A DNA stretch of 64,000 nucleotides, from assembly GCF_020832045.1 (NCBI RefSeq), contig NZ_JAFIFK010000006.1:1-64000 (forward strand). The letters are read 5' to 3'. The DNA comes from Halomonas sp. Its GTDB lineage: Bacteria > Pseudomonadota > Gammaproteobacteria > Pseudomonadales > Halomonadaceae. Positions 19,658 to 32,782 of this stretch are shown here, in pieces. The notes under the pieces were generated by a model. The model ran no database searches. It was given only the letters and a program-made list of their open reading frames with translations, and was not told the DNA's origin. The position numbers and the translations under genes are program-made. Positions within the stretch are counted from its first letter, which is position 1. Every line of letters starts with the position of its first letter.

Positions 19658-20482
19658 ATGCCCGAGCTACCTGAAGTCGAGACCACCCGGCGCGGTATCG
19701 CTCCCCACGTGGAGGGACGCGAGATCGTCGAGGCGATTATACGCCAGCCACGCCTGCGCGTGCCGGTGCCCGACGATTTGATCGAACGCCTGGTAGGCTC
19801 GCGCATCGGCACCCTGACACGCCGTGCCAAGTACCTGCTGGTGCCCTTCGAAGGCGGGTCTGAGGGTAGCCTGATCTGGCATCTGGGTATGTCGGGTAGC
19901 CTGCGTATCGCCCGGCTGGGCGATCTACCCAAGAAACATGACCATATCGATCTGGTGTTCGACGACGGCGCTATCCTTCGCTACCACGATCCGCGTCGCT
20001 TCGGCTTCGTCGATTGGCTGGCCGCCAGTGCCGAGCTTGATCCGCGGCTGTCGAACCTGGGGCCCGAGCCACTGTCAGACGCCTTTGACGGCGAACGTCT
20101 CTACCGGCTCTCACGGGGGCGCCGCATGGCGGTCAAACCGTTTTTGATGAATAACGCGGTAGTCGTGGGCGTGGGCAATATCTACGCCAGCGAGGCTCTG
20201 TTCCTGGCCGGTATCGACCCGCGCCGGGCTGCCGGTCGCATCTCCCGCGAGCGCTACGAGCACCTGGCTGCGGCCATTCGGGAGGTGCTTGCCGCTGCCA
20301 TCAACCAGGGCGGCACCACCCTGCGCGATTTCGTCAGTGGCACCGGTGAACCGGGCTACTTCAAACAGCAGCTGAACGTGTACGGCCGCCACGGCCAGGG
20401 CTGTCGGCGCTGCCACGGCGAGCTGCGGCTGGTGACGCTGGGCCAGCGGGCCAGCGTTTTCTGTCCCGCCTGTCAAAAATGA
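19658..20482 (+). CDS. mutM: Formamidopyrimidine-DNA glycosylase (Fpg)
   Basis: A 274-residue base-excision repair enzyme removing 8-oxoguanine and formamidopyrimidines, with AP-lyase activity. It begins [13 protein letters not shown], where Pro2 is the catalytic nucleophile after Met removal and Glu3 assists, so 19658 must be the start. The helix-two-turn-helix ([17 protein letters not shown]) and the C-terminal zinc finger (CRRC ... CPAC) are intact. The [13 protein letters not shown] segment before the zinc finger is also typical. Confidence 0.98.
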   Translation: MPELPEVETTRRGIAPHVEGREIVEAIIRQPRLRVPVPDDLIERLVGSRIGTLTRRAKYLLVPFEGGSEGSLIWHLGMSGSLRIARLGDLPKKHDHIDLVFDDGAILRYHDPRRFGFVDWLAASAELDPRLSNLGPEPLSDAFDGERLYRLSRGRRMAVKPFLMNNAVVVGVGNIYASEALFLAGIDPRRAAGRISRERYEHLAAAIREVLAAAINQGGTTLRDFVSGTGEPGYFKQQLNVYGRHGQGCRRCHGELRLVTLGQRASVFCPACQK

Positions 20483-20504
20483 TCTTCATTCCACGAGACG
20501 AACC

Positions 20505-21695
20505 ATGACCCAGACCCTGCGCCTAAAGAAGAACGCCGACCGCCGCCTCAAGGCCGGCCATCTGTGGCTCTACTCCAACGAGGTGGACATCGAGGTCACA
20601 CCGCTCAAGGGCTTGGAGCCGGGGGCTCAGGTCGTCGTCGAGGCCGCCAACGGCAAGGCGATGGGGGTGGCCTACGTCAACCCCAACTCGCTGATCTGTG
20701 CGCGAGTGGTGTCGCGCGACCCTGAGATGCGTCTTGACCGCTCGCTGCTGGTGCACCGCTTCAACCAGGCCCTTTCGCTGCGTCAGCGCCTCTATGCCAA
20801 GCCGTTCTATCGACTGGTGCACGGTGAGGGCGATCTGTTGCCGGGTCTGGTGATCGACCGTTTCGACGACGTGCTGGTGGTGCAGCTCAACACCCTGGGC
20901 ATGGAACGCTTGGCCGAAGAGGTCGTCGCTGCGCTGGACAAGGTGCTTGCGCCGCGCGTCATCGTGTTCAAGAACGATTCGTCAGGGCGTCGCCAGGAGC
21001 AGCTCGAGCGTCAGGTCACCGTGGCCAAGGGCGAGCTCGACGGCCCGGTGCTGATGGAGGAGAACGGGGTACGCTTCAATGTGCCGGTAGTGGATGGCCA
21101 GAAGACCGGTTGGTTCTTCGACCACCGCGCCAACCGCGCCTGGCTCAACGGCCTGGTCGCCGGTAAGCGCGTACTGGACATGTTCAGCTACGTCGGTGGC
21201 TGGGGTGTGCAGGCAGCAGCCAATGGCGCACGCGAGGTGCTGTGCATCGACTCTAGCGCCCAGGCCCTGGAGCGAGTAGCCGAGAACGCGGCCCTGAACG
21301 GCCTTCATGAGCAGGTCGCGGTAGGCGAGGCCGATGCCTTCGAGGCCCTCGCTGCGCTCAAGGCCGACGGCGAGCAGTTCGACGTGGTGATTCTCGACCC
21401 TCCGGCCTTCATCAAGAAGCGTAAGGATATCCCCAACGGTGAGCGCGCTTACGCCAGGCTCAACCGAGAGGCCATGCGTCTGCTGGGGCGCGATGGTCTG
21501 CTGCTTTCCGCCTCCTGCTCCATGCACCTGGCCCCCGAGCGACTGGTGGAGGTGGTGCGCGGTGCGGTACGTCACCAGGACCGCCACGGGCAGATCGTTT
21601 ATCAGGGCCACCAGGCGGCTGACCATCCGGTGCATCCGGCAATCCCGGAGACGTCTTATCTGAAAGCCCTGGGCGTCCGCGTCTTCCGGGATTGA
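20505..21695 (+). CDS. rlmI: 23S rRNA (cytosine-1962-C5)-methyltransferase
   Basis: A 396-residue SAM-dependent enzyme. The N-terminal PUA-like RNA-binding domain (residues 1-75, LRLKKNADRRLKAGHLWLYSNEV) is followed by a central linking domain (LRQRLYAKPFYRLVHGEGDLLPGLVIDRF). The Rossmann core has the motif NRAWLNGLVAGKRVLDMFSY and the catalytic LDPPAFIKKRKD, with SCSMHL near the end. Known RlmI makes m5C1962 in 23S rRNA; the close paralogue family RlmK/L is less likely given the PUA and length. It starts 22 bases after mutM and is followed at once by a DUF2007 gene (1 base gap). Confidence 0.92.
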   Translation: MTQTLRLKKNADRRLKAGHLWLYSNEVDIEVTPLKGLEPGAQVVVEAANGKAMGVAYVNPNSLICARVVSRDPEMRLDRSLLVHRFNQALSLRQRLYAKPFYRLVHGEGDLLPGLVIDRFDDVLVVQLNTLGMERLAEEVVAALDKVLAPRVIVFKNDSSGRRQEQLERQVTVAKGELDGPVLMEENGVRFNVPVVDGQKTGWFFDHRANRAWLNGLVAGKRVLDMFSYVGGWGVQAAANGAREVLCIDSSAQALERVAENAALNGLHEQVAVGEADAFEALAALKADGEQFDVVILDPPAFIKKRKDIPNGERAYARLNREAMRLLGRDGLLLSASCSMHLAPERLVEVVRGAVRHQDRHGQIVYQGHQAADHPVHPAIPETSYLKALGVRVFRD

Positions 21696-21696
21696 A

Positions 21697-22011
21697 ATGA
21701 GCGGCTATGTACGCGTCTTCGCTCACTCCAATGCGCTGCTGGTCAGTCACGTACGCAACGTGCTGGCCGCGGCGGACATTCCCGTGGAGCTGCGCAATAT
21801 GGTCCTGGGCGGAGGTGCGGGTGAGCTGCCGCTGGGTGAGTGCGAGCCCGAGGTGTGGGTGGCACCGCACAACCGCGAGCATGCCGAAGCATTGATTCAC
21901 GCAGCCATGTCTGGTCCCGGCGAAACGCCGGGCTGGCACTGCCCGAACTGCGGCGAAACGCTGGAAGGTGTCTTCGATACCTGCTGGCGTTGCGGCACGA
22001 CGAAAGCCTGA
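21697..22011 (+). CDS. DUF2007-type protein with C-terminal zinc ribbon
   Basis: 104 residues. The N-terminal half (YVRVFAHSNALLVSHVRNVLAAADIPVELRN ... EVWVAPHNREHAEALI) has the pattern of the DUF2007 'putative signal transducing' domain, a small alpha/beta fold. The C-terminus has four cysteines (82, 85, 96, 99; WHCPNC ... CWRCG), a likely zinc ribbon. No biochemical role is established for the family. It begins one base after the rlmI stop, so it is probably cotranslated with it. Confidence 0.8.
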   Translation: MSGYVRVFAHSNALLVSHVRNVLAAADIPVELRNMVLGGGAGELPLGECEPEVWVAPHNREHAEALIHAAMSGPGETPGWHCPNCGETLEGVFDTCWRCGTTKA

Positions 22012-22044
22012 ATCCGTCATGAAAGAACCCGCACGGAGAGCACT

Positions 22045-22485
22045 ATGTCACTGGAGTGGGATCTGCCCGATCCGTTCGTCATCGAACTGGAAGTAGGTGC
22101 CTCGGCCATCGACGAGTACGGCCACGCCAACAACACCGAGTACCTGCGCTGGATCGAGCAGGTGAGCTGGGCCCACTCGGCACATCTGGGCCTGGATCTG
22201 GCCCGCTATCGTGAACTGGACCGGGCCATGGCCGTACATCGGCATGAGCTCGACTACCTGGCGCCGGCCTTTCAGGGGGAGCAGCTTGCCCTAGCCACCT
22301 GGATCGTCGGTTGCGATGGCCGCCTGACCCTGACCCGGCGCTTCCAACTGATACGGCCCGCCGATGGCCGCACTCTGCTGCGCGCTCGCACCCGCTTTGC
22401 CTGTATCGAGCTCACCTCGGGCCGGCCTCGGCGTCTCCCCGAGGAGTACGTAACGATTTACGGTGGAGCGCTCGTGGTCGAGTGA
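22045..22485 (+). CDS. Acyl-CoA thioesterase, hotdog fold (YbgC/4HBT-like)
   Basis: A 146-residue single hotdog domain. The DEYGHANNTEYLRWIEQVSW stretch (residues ~25-45) corresponds to the 4HBT active-site motif D-x-x-G-H-x-N-N-x-x-Y, where the Asp and following helix bind and hydrolyse acyl-CoA thioesters. A second hotdog strand pattern (HRHELDYLAPAFQGEQLALATWI) follows. Substrate cannot be read from sequence. It lies 33 bases after the DUF2007 gene and could share its transcript; ald follows with a 133-base gap. Confidence 0.85.
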   Translation: MSLEWDLPDPFVIELEVGASAIDEYGHANNTEYLRWIEQVSWAHSAHLGLDLARYRELDRAMAVHRHELDYLAPAFQGEQLALATWIVGCDGRLTLTRRFQLIRPADGRTLLRARTRFACIELTSGRPRRLPEEYVTIYGGALVVE

Positions 22486-22565
22486 GGCCGTGATTCTGCT
22501 GAATTGGCCTTGAGGATGGGTTTTTGCCGTTCTTTATCGTTGGCGCTTCGTGTATGGACTGACTG

Positions 22566-22574
22566 TGCTGTAAT
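22566..22574 (+). promoter_or_regulatory. Candidate extended -10 promoter for ald
   Basis: TGC followed by TGTAAT (22569-22574) in an AT-richer part of the gap before ald. No good -35 at standard spacing. Weak support. Confidence 0.35.
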
Positions 22575-22618
22575 GGTCGTGACGAACCCCTAACAAGAGT
22601 GCCGCAGGAGGGGCCCCC

Positions 22619-23731
22619 ATGAAGATCGCCGTGCCGAAGGAAATCAAGAACCATGAGTATCGCGTCGCCCTGACTCCTACGGGGGCACGGGAGCTGGCGA
22701 CGCGGGGCCATTCGGTGACCGTTCAGGTGGGCGCCGGCGAAGGCGCGGGCTTCTCCGATGCCGACTACGAGGCAGCGGGCGCCTGGCTCGACGGGAACGT
22801 GGATACCCTCTGGGGTGAAGCCGAGCTGATCCTCAAGGTCAAGGAGCCCCAGACGGATGAGGTGGCACGTCTCTCCCGCGGGCAGACGCTGTTTACCTAC
22901 CTGCACCTGGCTGCCGAGGAAACGCTCACTCGCGGCCTGATGGCGAGCGGGGCCACCTGCATCGCCTACGAAACCGTCACCGACCGTGAGGGCGGCCTGC
23001 CGCTGCTGGCTCCCATGAGCACAGTGGCAGGGCGCATGGCGATCCAGGCCGGGGCCCATAGCCTGGAGAAGGCCCAGAGTGGCTCAGGCGTGCTACTGCC
23101 CGGTGTGCCCGGCGTCGCCCCGGGCAAGGTCGCGGTGATCGGCGGCGGCGTGGTAGGCGAGAACGCCGCCCGCATGGCACTGGGGTTGGGTGCAGAAGTC
23201 ACCGTGCTGGACAAGTCGATTGTGCGTCTCGAAGTGCTCGACGACCGCTACCAAGGCCGCATTAAGACCGTCTTCTCCACCGCCGATGCCATCGATGAGG
23301 CGGTACGCGAGAGCGACCTGATCGTCGGTGCCGTGCTGATCCCCGGCGCCGCCGCGCCGAAGTTGATCACCCATACGATGCTCGCCGACATGAAGCCTGG
23401 CAGCGTACTGGTGGATGTGGCCATCGACCAGGGCGGCTGCTTTGAAACCAGCCGGGCCACCACCCACGCCGAGCCGACCTATATGGTCGACGGTATCGTG
23501 CATTACTGCGTGGCCAACATGCCGGGTGCGGTGGCACGTACCTCGACCCAGGCGCTGACCAACGCCACCCTGCCGTTCGTCATCGCCCTGGCCGACAAGG
23601 GCTGGAAGCGGGCGCTGGCCGACGATGCCCACTTCATGCCCGGGCTCAACGTCCATGATGGCCAGGTCACCTACCGCGCCGTGGCCGAGGCCTTTGGCCT
23701 GGAGAGCGTCGATCCCGCTAGCCTGGTGTAG
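22619..23731 (+). CDS. ald: L-alanine dehydrogenase
   Basis: A 370-residue NAD-dependent enzyme interconverting alanine and pyruvate plus ammonia. It starts [20 protein letters not shown], the AlaDH/PNT N-terminal signature; the NAD-binding Rossmann motif is [23 protein letters not shown] near residue 170. The catalytic-region segments [12 protein letters not shown] and FTYLHLA (Lys, His) are present. Single polypeptide length separates it from the transhydrogenase alpha subunit. AGGAGG precedes the ATG. It is probably monocistronic, with a candidate terminator downstream. Confidence 0.97.
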   Translation: MKIAVPKEIKNHEYRVALTPTGARELATRGHSVTVQVGAGEGAGFSDADYEAAGAWLDGNVDTLWGEAELILKVKEPQTDEVARLSRGQTLFTYLHLAAEETLTRGLMASGATCIAYETVTDREGGLPLLAPMSTVAGRMAIQAGAHSLEKAQSGSGVLLPGVPGVAPGKVAVIGGGVVGENAARMALGLGAEVTVLDKSIVRLEVLDDRYQGRIKTVFSTADAIDEAVRESDLIVGAVLIPGAAAPKLITHTMLADMKPGSVLVDVAIDQGGCFETSRATTHAEPTYMVDGIVHYCVANMPGAVARTSTQALTNATLPFVIALADKGWKRALADDAHFMPGLNVHDGQVTYRAVAEAFGLESVDPASLV

Positions 23732-23770
23732 CAAATGCCTGGCGAGCGAATCGGTGCGGTGCGCGGCGCC

Positions 23771-23793
23771 GGGGCGGTCGCCTTGACCGCCCC
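23771..23793 (+). terminator. Candidate terminator after ald
   Basis: A perfect 9-bp GC-rich inverted repeat (23771-23779 with 23785-23793) with a 5-base loop, 40 bases after the ald stop. There is no strong T-run. Confidence 0.5.
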
Positions 23794-23839
23794 CTCGCGT
23801 TACCATAGCGGGCATTTCCGCTAGCAGAGTCCGCCTTCC

Positions 23840-24865
23840 ATGAGTGCAGCATCCCAGCAGACACGCGTTCTCACCGGCATCACCACTACCGGTACCCCGC
23901 ACCTCGGCAACTATGTCGGCGCCATCAAGCCCGCCATCGCCGCGAGCCAGGACCCGAGCGTACAGTCCTACTACTTCCTCGCTGACCTGCATGCACTGAT
24001 CAAGTGCCAGGACCCCAAGCGGGTGCAGGAGTCGCGCCTGGAGATTGCCGCTACTTGGTTGGCATTGGGTCTCGATACCGACAACGCCATCTTCTACCGC
24101 CAGTCGGATATCCCCGAGATCCCCGAGCTGACCTGGATGCTCTCCTGCGTCTGCGCCAAGGGACTGATGAATCGCGCCCACGCCTATAAGGCGGCGGTGG
24201 CCGAGAACGAGTCCGCCGGAAATCAGGACCCGGACAAGGGCATCACCATGGGCCTGTTCGGCTATCCGGTTCTCATGGCCGCCGACATCCTGATGTTCAA
24301 TGCCCACAAGGTGCCGGTGGGGCGCGACCAGATCCAGCACATCGAGATGGCGCGCGATGTGGGGGGGCGTTTCAATCACCTGTTCAAAGGCGAGTATTTC
24401 ACCCTGCCCGAGGCGGTGGTGGACGACGAAGTCGCAGTGCTCAACGGGCTCGACGGCCGCAAGATGTCCAAGAGCTACAACAACACCATTCCGCTGTTCG
24501 TCTCGGAAAAGAAGCTGCTCAAGCTGGTACGCAAGATCAAGACCAATTCATTGGAACCCGGTGAGCCCAAGGATACCGAGGGCTGCACCCTGTTCCAGAT
24601 ATATTCGGCCTTCGCCACCCGCGAGGAGCGCGAGGCGATGCGCAGCGAGTATGCGAATGGCATCGGCTGGGGCGAGGTCAAGAATCGTCTGTTCGAACAC
24701 CTCGACGCTCAGCTGCGCGAGCCGCGCGAGCGCTACATGGCATTGATGGAGGACCCGGCGCATATCGAAAGCGTGCTGCAGAAGGGGGCCGAGCGTGCCC
24801 GCGCCGAAGCCGCGCCATTGATGGACAAGCTGCGCTATGCCGTAGGGCTGGGGCGTTTCGTCTGA
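23840..24865 (+). CDS. trpS: Tryptophanyl-tRNA synthetase
   Basis: A 341-residue class I synthetase charging tRNA-Trp. The HIGH-equivalent is TGTPHLGNYVGA (residues ~17-28), and the KMSKS loop is GRKMSKSYNNTIPLF near residue 210. VLMAADILMFNAHKVPVGRDQIQHIEMARD is the conserved adenylate/tryptophan pocket region. Length is typical. A terminator follows 22 bases after the stop. Confidence 0.97.
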   Translation: MSAASQQTRVLTGITTTGTPHLGNYVGAIKPAIAASQDPSVQSYYFLADLHALIKCQDPKRVQESRLEIAATWLALGLDTDNAIFYRQSDIPEIPELTWMLSCVCAKGLMNRAHAYKAAVAENESAGNQDPDKGITMGLFGYPVLMAADILMFNAHKVPVGRDQIQHIEMARDVGGRFNHLFKGEYFTLPEAVVDDEVAVLNGLDGRKMSKSYNNTIPLFVSEKKLLKLVRKIKTNSLEPGEPKDTEGCTLFQIYSAFATREEREAMRSEYANGIGWGEVKNRLFEHLDAQLREPRERYMALMEDPAHIESVLQKGAERARAEAAPLMDKLRYAVGLGRFV

Positions 24866-24886
24866 GGAACGCCACGGGTGACCGAG

Positions 24887-24908
24887 CAGGGCGCCTTAGG
24901 GCGCCCTG
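24887..24908 (+). terminator. Terminator after trpS
   Basis: A perfect 9-bp stem (24887-24895 with 24900-24908), loop TTAG, followed by TCTCGTTT. Confidence 0.75.
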
Positions 24909-24983
24909 TCTCGTTTAGGGCACGGCTGGCAGACTTCCGTTGAAGTTGCCAAGCTGCAGGAGCGAATCGAGAGGAGGAGTTTC

Positions 24984-26189
24984 ATGGCCACTGCACTGGA
25001 AGCGAAACGGCCGCGACGGATTTCGCTGACGCTGGGGGCGCTATTGCTGGCAGGCGCCCTGATGGTCGGCCTGGCCTACGGCACGCGCCTGGGCCTGTTG
25101 ATGATCGTCGGGGCGCTGCTGGGCGTGTCGCTTTATCATGCCGCCTTCGGCTTCACTGCCGCCTGGCGTGTGTTCATCAGCGAACGACGCGGGCGTGGGC
25201 TACGCGCCCAGATGGTGATGCTGGCCATCGCCGTGCTGCTGTTCTTCCCGGTGCTGGGGGCGGGCAGCCTGTGGGGGCAGGAGGTGAGCGGCTTCGTCTC
25301 GCCCATTGGCGTCTCGGTGGTGTTCGGCGCCTTCCTGTTCGGTATCGGCATGCAGCTGGGCGGCGGCTGTGCTTCGGGCACCCTTTTCACCGCCGGGGGT
25401 GGCAACGCGCGAATGGTCATTACGCTGATCTTCTTCATCGTCGGCTCGGTGATCGGCAGCGCCCATTTCTCCTGGTGGATGGGGCTTCCGGCCTTCCAGC
25501 CGGTATCGCTGGTGCAGACTTTCGGTGCGGGCGGCGGTATCGCCGTGAGCCTGGCCCTGTTCGCTGGCATCGCCGCACTGACGATAGTGTTGGAGAAGCG
25601 TCGCCATGGCCGGCTGGAGGAGACACCGCGTGCCAACTTCAGTCATGGGCGCTGGCTCACCGGCCCCTGGCCGCTGCTGCTGGGGGCGGTGGCTCTGGCG
25701 TTGCTCAACTTCGCCACCCTGGCACTGGCCGGGCGCCCTTGGGGCATCACGTCGGCCTTTGCCCTGTGGGGTGCCAAAGTCTACGAGTTCATCGGTGGCG
25801 ACGTAAGTCAGTGGGGCTACTGGCAAAGTTCGGCCAACGCCGCCGCACTGCGCGCCAGTGTATGGAGCGACATCACGACGGTGATGAACGTGGGCATTAT
25901 TCTAGGGGCCATGGTGGCGGCGACTCTGGCGGGACGCTTCGCCCCGACTCTGCGCATTCCGCTTGGCTCGGCGGCGGCGGCGGTGGTCGGCGGGTTGATG
26001 CTGGGCTATGGTGCCCGGCTGGCCTTCGGCTGCAACATCGGCGCTTATTTCAGTGGCATAGCGTCAGGCAGCCTGCACGGCTGGGTGTGGCTGGTGGCGG
26101 GTTTCGCCGGCAACGCTTTCGGCGTGCGTCTGCGCCCGATGTTCTTCGACCGCTTGCCCGGCGATAACACCCGGGCCAAGACGAGCTGA
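24984..26189 (+). CDS. YeeE/YedE-family membrane transporter (thiosulfate/sulfur-type)
   Basis: A 401-residue protein with about 9-11 hydrophobic segments. It has two copies of the YeeE/YedE (DUF395) signature: [20 protein letters not shown] in the first half and [20 protein letters not shown] in the second. In studied members the conserved cysteines relay thiosulfate or another sulfur compound through the membrane; here there is one in each half. Both halves lie in one chain, unlike the split two-gene forms. No tusA-like or rhodanese gene is next to it, so the sulfur role is a family inference. GAGGAG precedes the ATG. Confidence 0.85.
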   Translation: MATALEAKRPRRISLTLGALLLAGALMVGLAYGTRLGLLMIVGALLGVSLYHAAFGFTAAWRVFISERRGRGLRAQMVMLAIAVLLFFPVLGAGSLWGQEVSGFVSPIGVSVVFGAFLFGIGMQLGGGCASGTLFTAGGGNARMVITLIFFIVGSVIGSAHFSWWMGLPAFQPVSLVQTFGAGGGIAVSLALFAGIAALTIVLEKRRHGRLEETPRANFSHGRWLTGPWPLLLGAVALALLNFATLALAGRPWGITSAFALWGAKVYEFIGGDVSQWGYWQSSANAAALRASVWSDITTVMNVGIILGAMVAATLAGRFAPTLRIPLGSAAAAVVGGLMLGYGARLAFGCNIGAYFSGIASGSLHGWVWLVAGFAGNAFGVRLRPMFFDRLPGDNTRAKTS

Positions 26190-26313
26190 TGCGCCATGGC
26201 GGTGGAGGCATGGTAGAGTTGGCGCCAAGGCGCCCACAGAGCGCTGGGGAAGCGTAGTGCATCCGACTGCGCCTCCCTACGGCCCGGTTCCAGTCACCGT
26301 ATCGAGATCAGAG

Positions 26314-27990
26314 ATGCCCGAAAGCAAACGTCCACTCTATATTCCCTACGCTGGTCCTTCGTTGCTCGAAATGCCACTGCTCAACAAGGGCAGTGCTTTT
26401 TCCCGAGAGGAGCGACTCGAGTTCAATCTGATCGGTCTGCTGCCGCAGAACGTGGAGTCGATCGAGGAGCAGGCCGAGCGCGCCTACCGCCAGTATCAGC
26501 AGTGCTATAGCGACCTGGACCGGCATATCCATCTGCGTGCGATCCAGGACGACAACGAGACGCTCTATTACCACATGGTCATGGAGCATCTCGAGGAGAT
26601 GCTGCCGATCATCTACACCCCTACGGTGGGTCAGGCCTGCGAGGAGTTCTCCAATATTTATCGGAGTCACCGCGGTCTATTCATCAGCTACCCTGATCGT
26701 GACCACATCGACGACATCTTGCGCAGTGCCACCAAGGGCAAGGTCCGAGTGATCGTGGTGACCGACGGTGAGCGCATTCTCGGGCTCGGCGACCAGGGTA
26801 TCGGCGGCATGGGCATCCCTATCGGCAAGCTGGCGCTCTATACCGCCTGCGGCGGCATCAGCCCTGCCTACACCTTGCCGATCATGCTCGACGTGGGCAC
26901 CAACAACCAGGCGCTACTCGACGACCCCATGTACATGGGCTGGCGTCACCCACGTATTTCCCAGGAGGAGTACGACGCCTTCCTCGAGGACTTTATCGCC
27001 GCGGTGAAGCGCCGTTGGCCCAACGTGCTGCTGCAGTTCGAGGACTTCGCCCAGGCCAATGCGGTACCGCTGCTGGAGCGCTATCGCGATCAGCTGTGCT
27101 GCTTCAATGATGACGTGCAGGGCACTGCGGCGGTTGCCGTGGGCACCCTAATGGCGGCCTGCCAGGCCCGCGACGAGACCATCGCCGACCAGCGCGTGGT
27201 ATTCGTCGGCGCCGGCTCCGCCGGCTGCGGTATCGCCGAACAGGTCGTCGTCGCCATGCAGGCCGAAGGCTTGTCCGAGAAGGAGGCGCGGCGGCGGGTC
27301 TTCATGGTCGACCGCGAAGGGCTGGTCACCAGCGATCAGGCTTGGCTGCGCGACTTCCAGCGGCGTCTGGCCCACGACCCGGCACTGGTCGAGAGTTGGC
27401 AAAATCAGTCATTGCTGGAGGTGGCGCGCCACATCAAACCCACGGTGCTGATCGGTGTCTCGGGGCAGCCGGGGCTTTTCTCCGAAGATGTGGTCCGTGC
27501 CATGCATGCCGGATGCGAGCGGCCTGTGATCATGCCGCTCTCCAACCCCACCTCACGCGCCGAAGCCACACCGGCAGACGTGATCGAGTGGACCGACGGT
27601 CAGGCTCTGGTGGCGACCGGCAGCCCCTTTTCGCCAGTGGTTCACGATGGCAAGACCTACCCCATCGCCCAGTGTAACAACGCCTACATCTTCCCCGGCA
27701 TCGGTCTGGGCGTGGTGGCCAGTGGCGCCAAGCGTGTCACGGACGCCATGCTCATGGCGGCCTCTCGCGCGCTGGCCCGCGAGGCACCGCTGGTGAAAGA
27801 AGGCAAAGGATCCTTGCTGCCGGCACTGTCGCAGATCCGCGAACTGTCCAAGGCCATTGCCTTCGACGTGGCCGCCCAGGCCCAGCAGGAGGGCGTGGCG
27901 TTGCGCACCGACGGCATCAAGCTGCGTCAGGCCATCGAGCGCAGCAGCTGGACGCCGGAATATCGCCGCTACCGTCGTCGCTCGTTCTGA
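26314..27990 (+). CDS. maeA: NAD-dependent malic enzyme
   Basis: A 558-residue enzyme oxidatively decarboxylating malate to pyruvate. The sequence is colinear with E. coli Mae[39 protein letters not shown], the malic-enzyme signature [16 protein letters not shown], the nucleotide-binding [15 protein letters not shown], and [17 protein letters not shown]. The ATG at 26314 is chosen because its N-terminus aligns with the family; an upstream GTG at 26257 also has a GGGGA site and would add 19 residues, so it remains possible. It lacks the C-terminal phosphotransacetylase domain of MaeB. A terminator shared with acnA follows. Confidence 0.96.
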   Translation: MPESKRPLYIPYAGPSLLEMPLLNKGSAFSREERLEFNLIGLLPQNVESIEEQAERAYRQYQQCYSDLDRHIHLRAIQDDNETLYYHMVMEHLEEMLPIIYTPTVGQACEEFSNIYRSHRGLFISYPDRDHIDDILRSATKGKVRVIVVTDGERILGLGDQGIGGMGIPIGKLALYTACGGISPAYTLPIMLDVGTNNQALLDDPMYMGWRHPRISQEEYDAFLEDFIAAVKRRWPNVLLQFEDFAQANAVPLLERYRDQLCCFNDDVQGTAAVAVGTLMAACQARDETIADQRVVFVGAGSAGCGIAEQVVVAMQAEGLSEKEARRRVFMVDREGLVTSDQAWLRDFQRRLAHDPALVESWQNQSLLEVARHIKPTVLIGVSGQPGLFSEDVVRAMHAGCERPVIMPLSNPTSRAEATPADVIEWTDGQALVATGSPFSPVVHDGKTYPIAQCNNAYIFPGIGLGVVASGAKRVTDAMLMAASRALAREAPLVKEGKGSLLPALSQIRELSKAIAFDVAAQAQQEGVALRTDGIKLRQAIERSSWTPEYRRYRRRSF

Positions 27991-28014
27991 TAGCGCACTA
28001 AGCCATGTAATGAC

Positions 28015-28046
28015 AAAGGCCCTGCCGGTTTCCCGGCAGGGCCTTT
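28015..28046. terminator. Bidirectional terminator between maeA and acnA
   Basis: A perfect 14-bp inverted repeat (28015-28028 with 28033-28046) with AAA at one end and TTT at the other and loop TTTC, located between two convergent genes. Confidence 0.88.
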
Positions 28047-28074
28047 CGCGTGAGAGCAGGTTGGTGGGATTAGC

Positions 28075-30825
<2,751 letters not shown>

Positions 30826-30998
30826 GAAGGCCTCCTGTCACGGTAGGGAACGGTCCTTTTCATCGGTCTCATGCCTAACACATGGTCATGATAGGTCCCC
30901 CTTTCAAGCGCTGCCCAAGGTTTCTATGCTGAAAAGGTCGGTTGCGTAGCGCTGCCATGCCGGTGGGCGGAGCTCGTGATACCAAGGGAGCCCGCGCC

Positions 30999-31208
30999 AT
31001 GTACGAAGATCAGCTTGATAGCCATACGGTCCACTGCCCCTATTGCAGCACGGCCTTCGACCTGCTGGTGGACATCTCTCAGGGAAGCCAGGAAACCTGG
31101 GAGGACTGCCCCTTCTGCTGCGCGCCGATTCAGCTCAAAATCGAGATTTCACCTGTCACCGGCGATCTGGAAGACCTGAGGGTGGGGCGCGACGATGACG
31201 TGCTGTGA
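30999..31208 (+). CDS. CPXCG-type small zinc-ribbon protein
   Basis: 69 residues with two knuckles: CPYC (13-16) and CPFC (37-40). The first is preceded by HTVHCPYCSTAFDLLVD and the second by QETWEDCPFCCAPIQLKIE, matching the cysteine-rich CPXCG family whose function is unknown. The acidic tail ends DLRVGRDDDVL. The ATG at 30999 is used (AAGGGAG upstream); the longer frame from 30942 has no family resemblance before this point. It lies between the divergent acnA and trxB, whose own promoter follows. Confidence 0.85.
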   Translation: MYEDQLDSHTVHCPYCSTAFDLLVDISQGSQETWEDCPFCCAPIQLKIEISPVTGDLEDLRVGRDDDVL

Positions 31209-32270
<1,062 letters not shown>

Positions 32271-32288
32271 TGAAGCGCGTATTCATTG

Positions 32289-32391
32289 CTGCGCTCGACA
32301 TCCTGGCCGCCGGCGGTACTCAAGATCCTCATTTACTGCCGTGTAAACTCCGGTCTTTCCGTTCCGGCGGCGGCCAGCCTGTCATCGCTCG
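32289..32391 (+). repeat. Family A stem-loop element, copy 1 (GC-rich arms)
   Basis: It begins CTGCGCTCG and ends ATCGCTCG. The core is CTCATTTAC (32328-32336), loop TGCCGT, GTAAACTC (32343-32350). Outer arms 32304-32312 and 32368-32376 are an exact 9-bp GC-rich pair. Core and flanks match the elements at 59834-59935 and 61174-61289, but the arms here have a different sequence that still pairs. Lies 18 bases after the trxB stop. Confidence 0.75.
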
Positions 32392-32418
32392 CGACATGAA
32401 TACATCGCTTCCTCATCT

Positions 32419-32688
32419 TCAATAGTGCGGCGGCACCTCATCCTGCGGTGACGGTGCCGCCATGTCCGCTTCCTGCAGCGCCTGCTGCTGATCGCGTAGC
32501 TTCTCTTGCATCAACGAATTGATCCTTTCCAGCTGGGCCAGCCGTCTGTCCTGGGCGGCAACGGCCTCGTCGAGCGTGTCCAGCCAGTGTTCCTGGAAGG
32601 CGATACGGCTTTCCAGCGCCTCGAGGCGAGCGGCGAGCGCATGCTCGGGGCTCATGCTAGAATCGTCGCGCTGCGTGTCGCTGTTCAT
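32419..32688 (-). CDS. slyX: SlyX-like protein
   Basis: 89 residues with the SlyX pattern: ARLEALESRIAFQEHWLDTLDEAVAAQDRRLAQLERINSLMQEKL, a continuous coiled coil, and a tail ending DEVPPHY, as in SlyX (PPHY C-terminus). Function is unknown in any species. The Met at 32688 has an AAGGTG site; a start at 32739 with AGGA upstream is also possible and would add 17 residues. Convergent with trxB and divergent from the cold-shock-domain gene. Confidence 0.85.
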   Translation of the reverse strand: MNSDTQRDDSSMSPEHALAARLEALESRIAFQEHWLDTLDEAVAAQDRRLAQLERINSLMQEKLRDQQQALQEADMAAPSPQDEVPPHY

Positions 32689-32782
32689 CGTGACACCTTC
32701 ATTGGGCGATGGGGCTCGGGTCGTGTCGTCATTGAGCATCCTGTTTCACACATTCCACATAACAAGTGAGCAATACGGATCC

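Noticed and set aside
23093..24379. 428-codon open frame on the minus strand
   Set aside because: Antisense to ald and trpS and spanning their gap; composition is that of a shadow frame.
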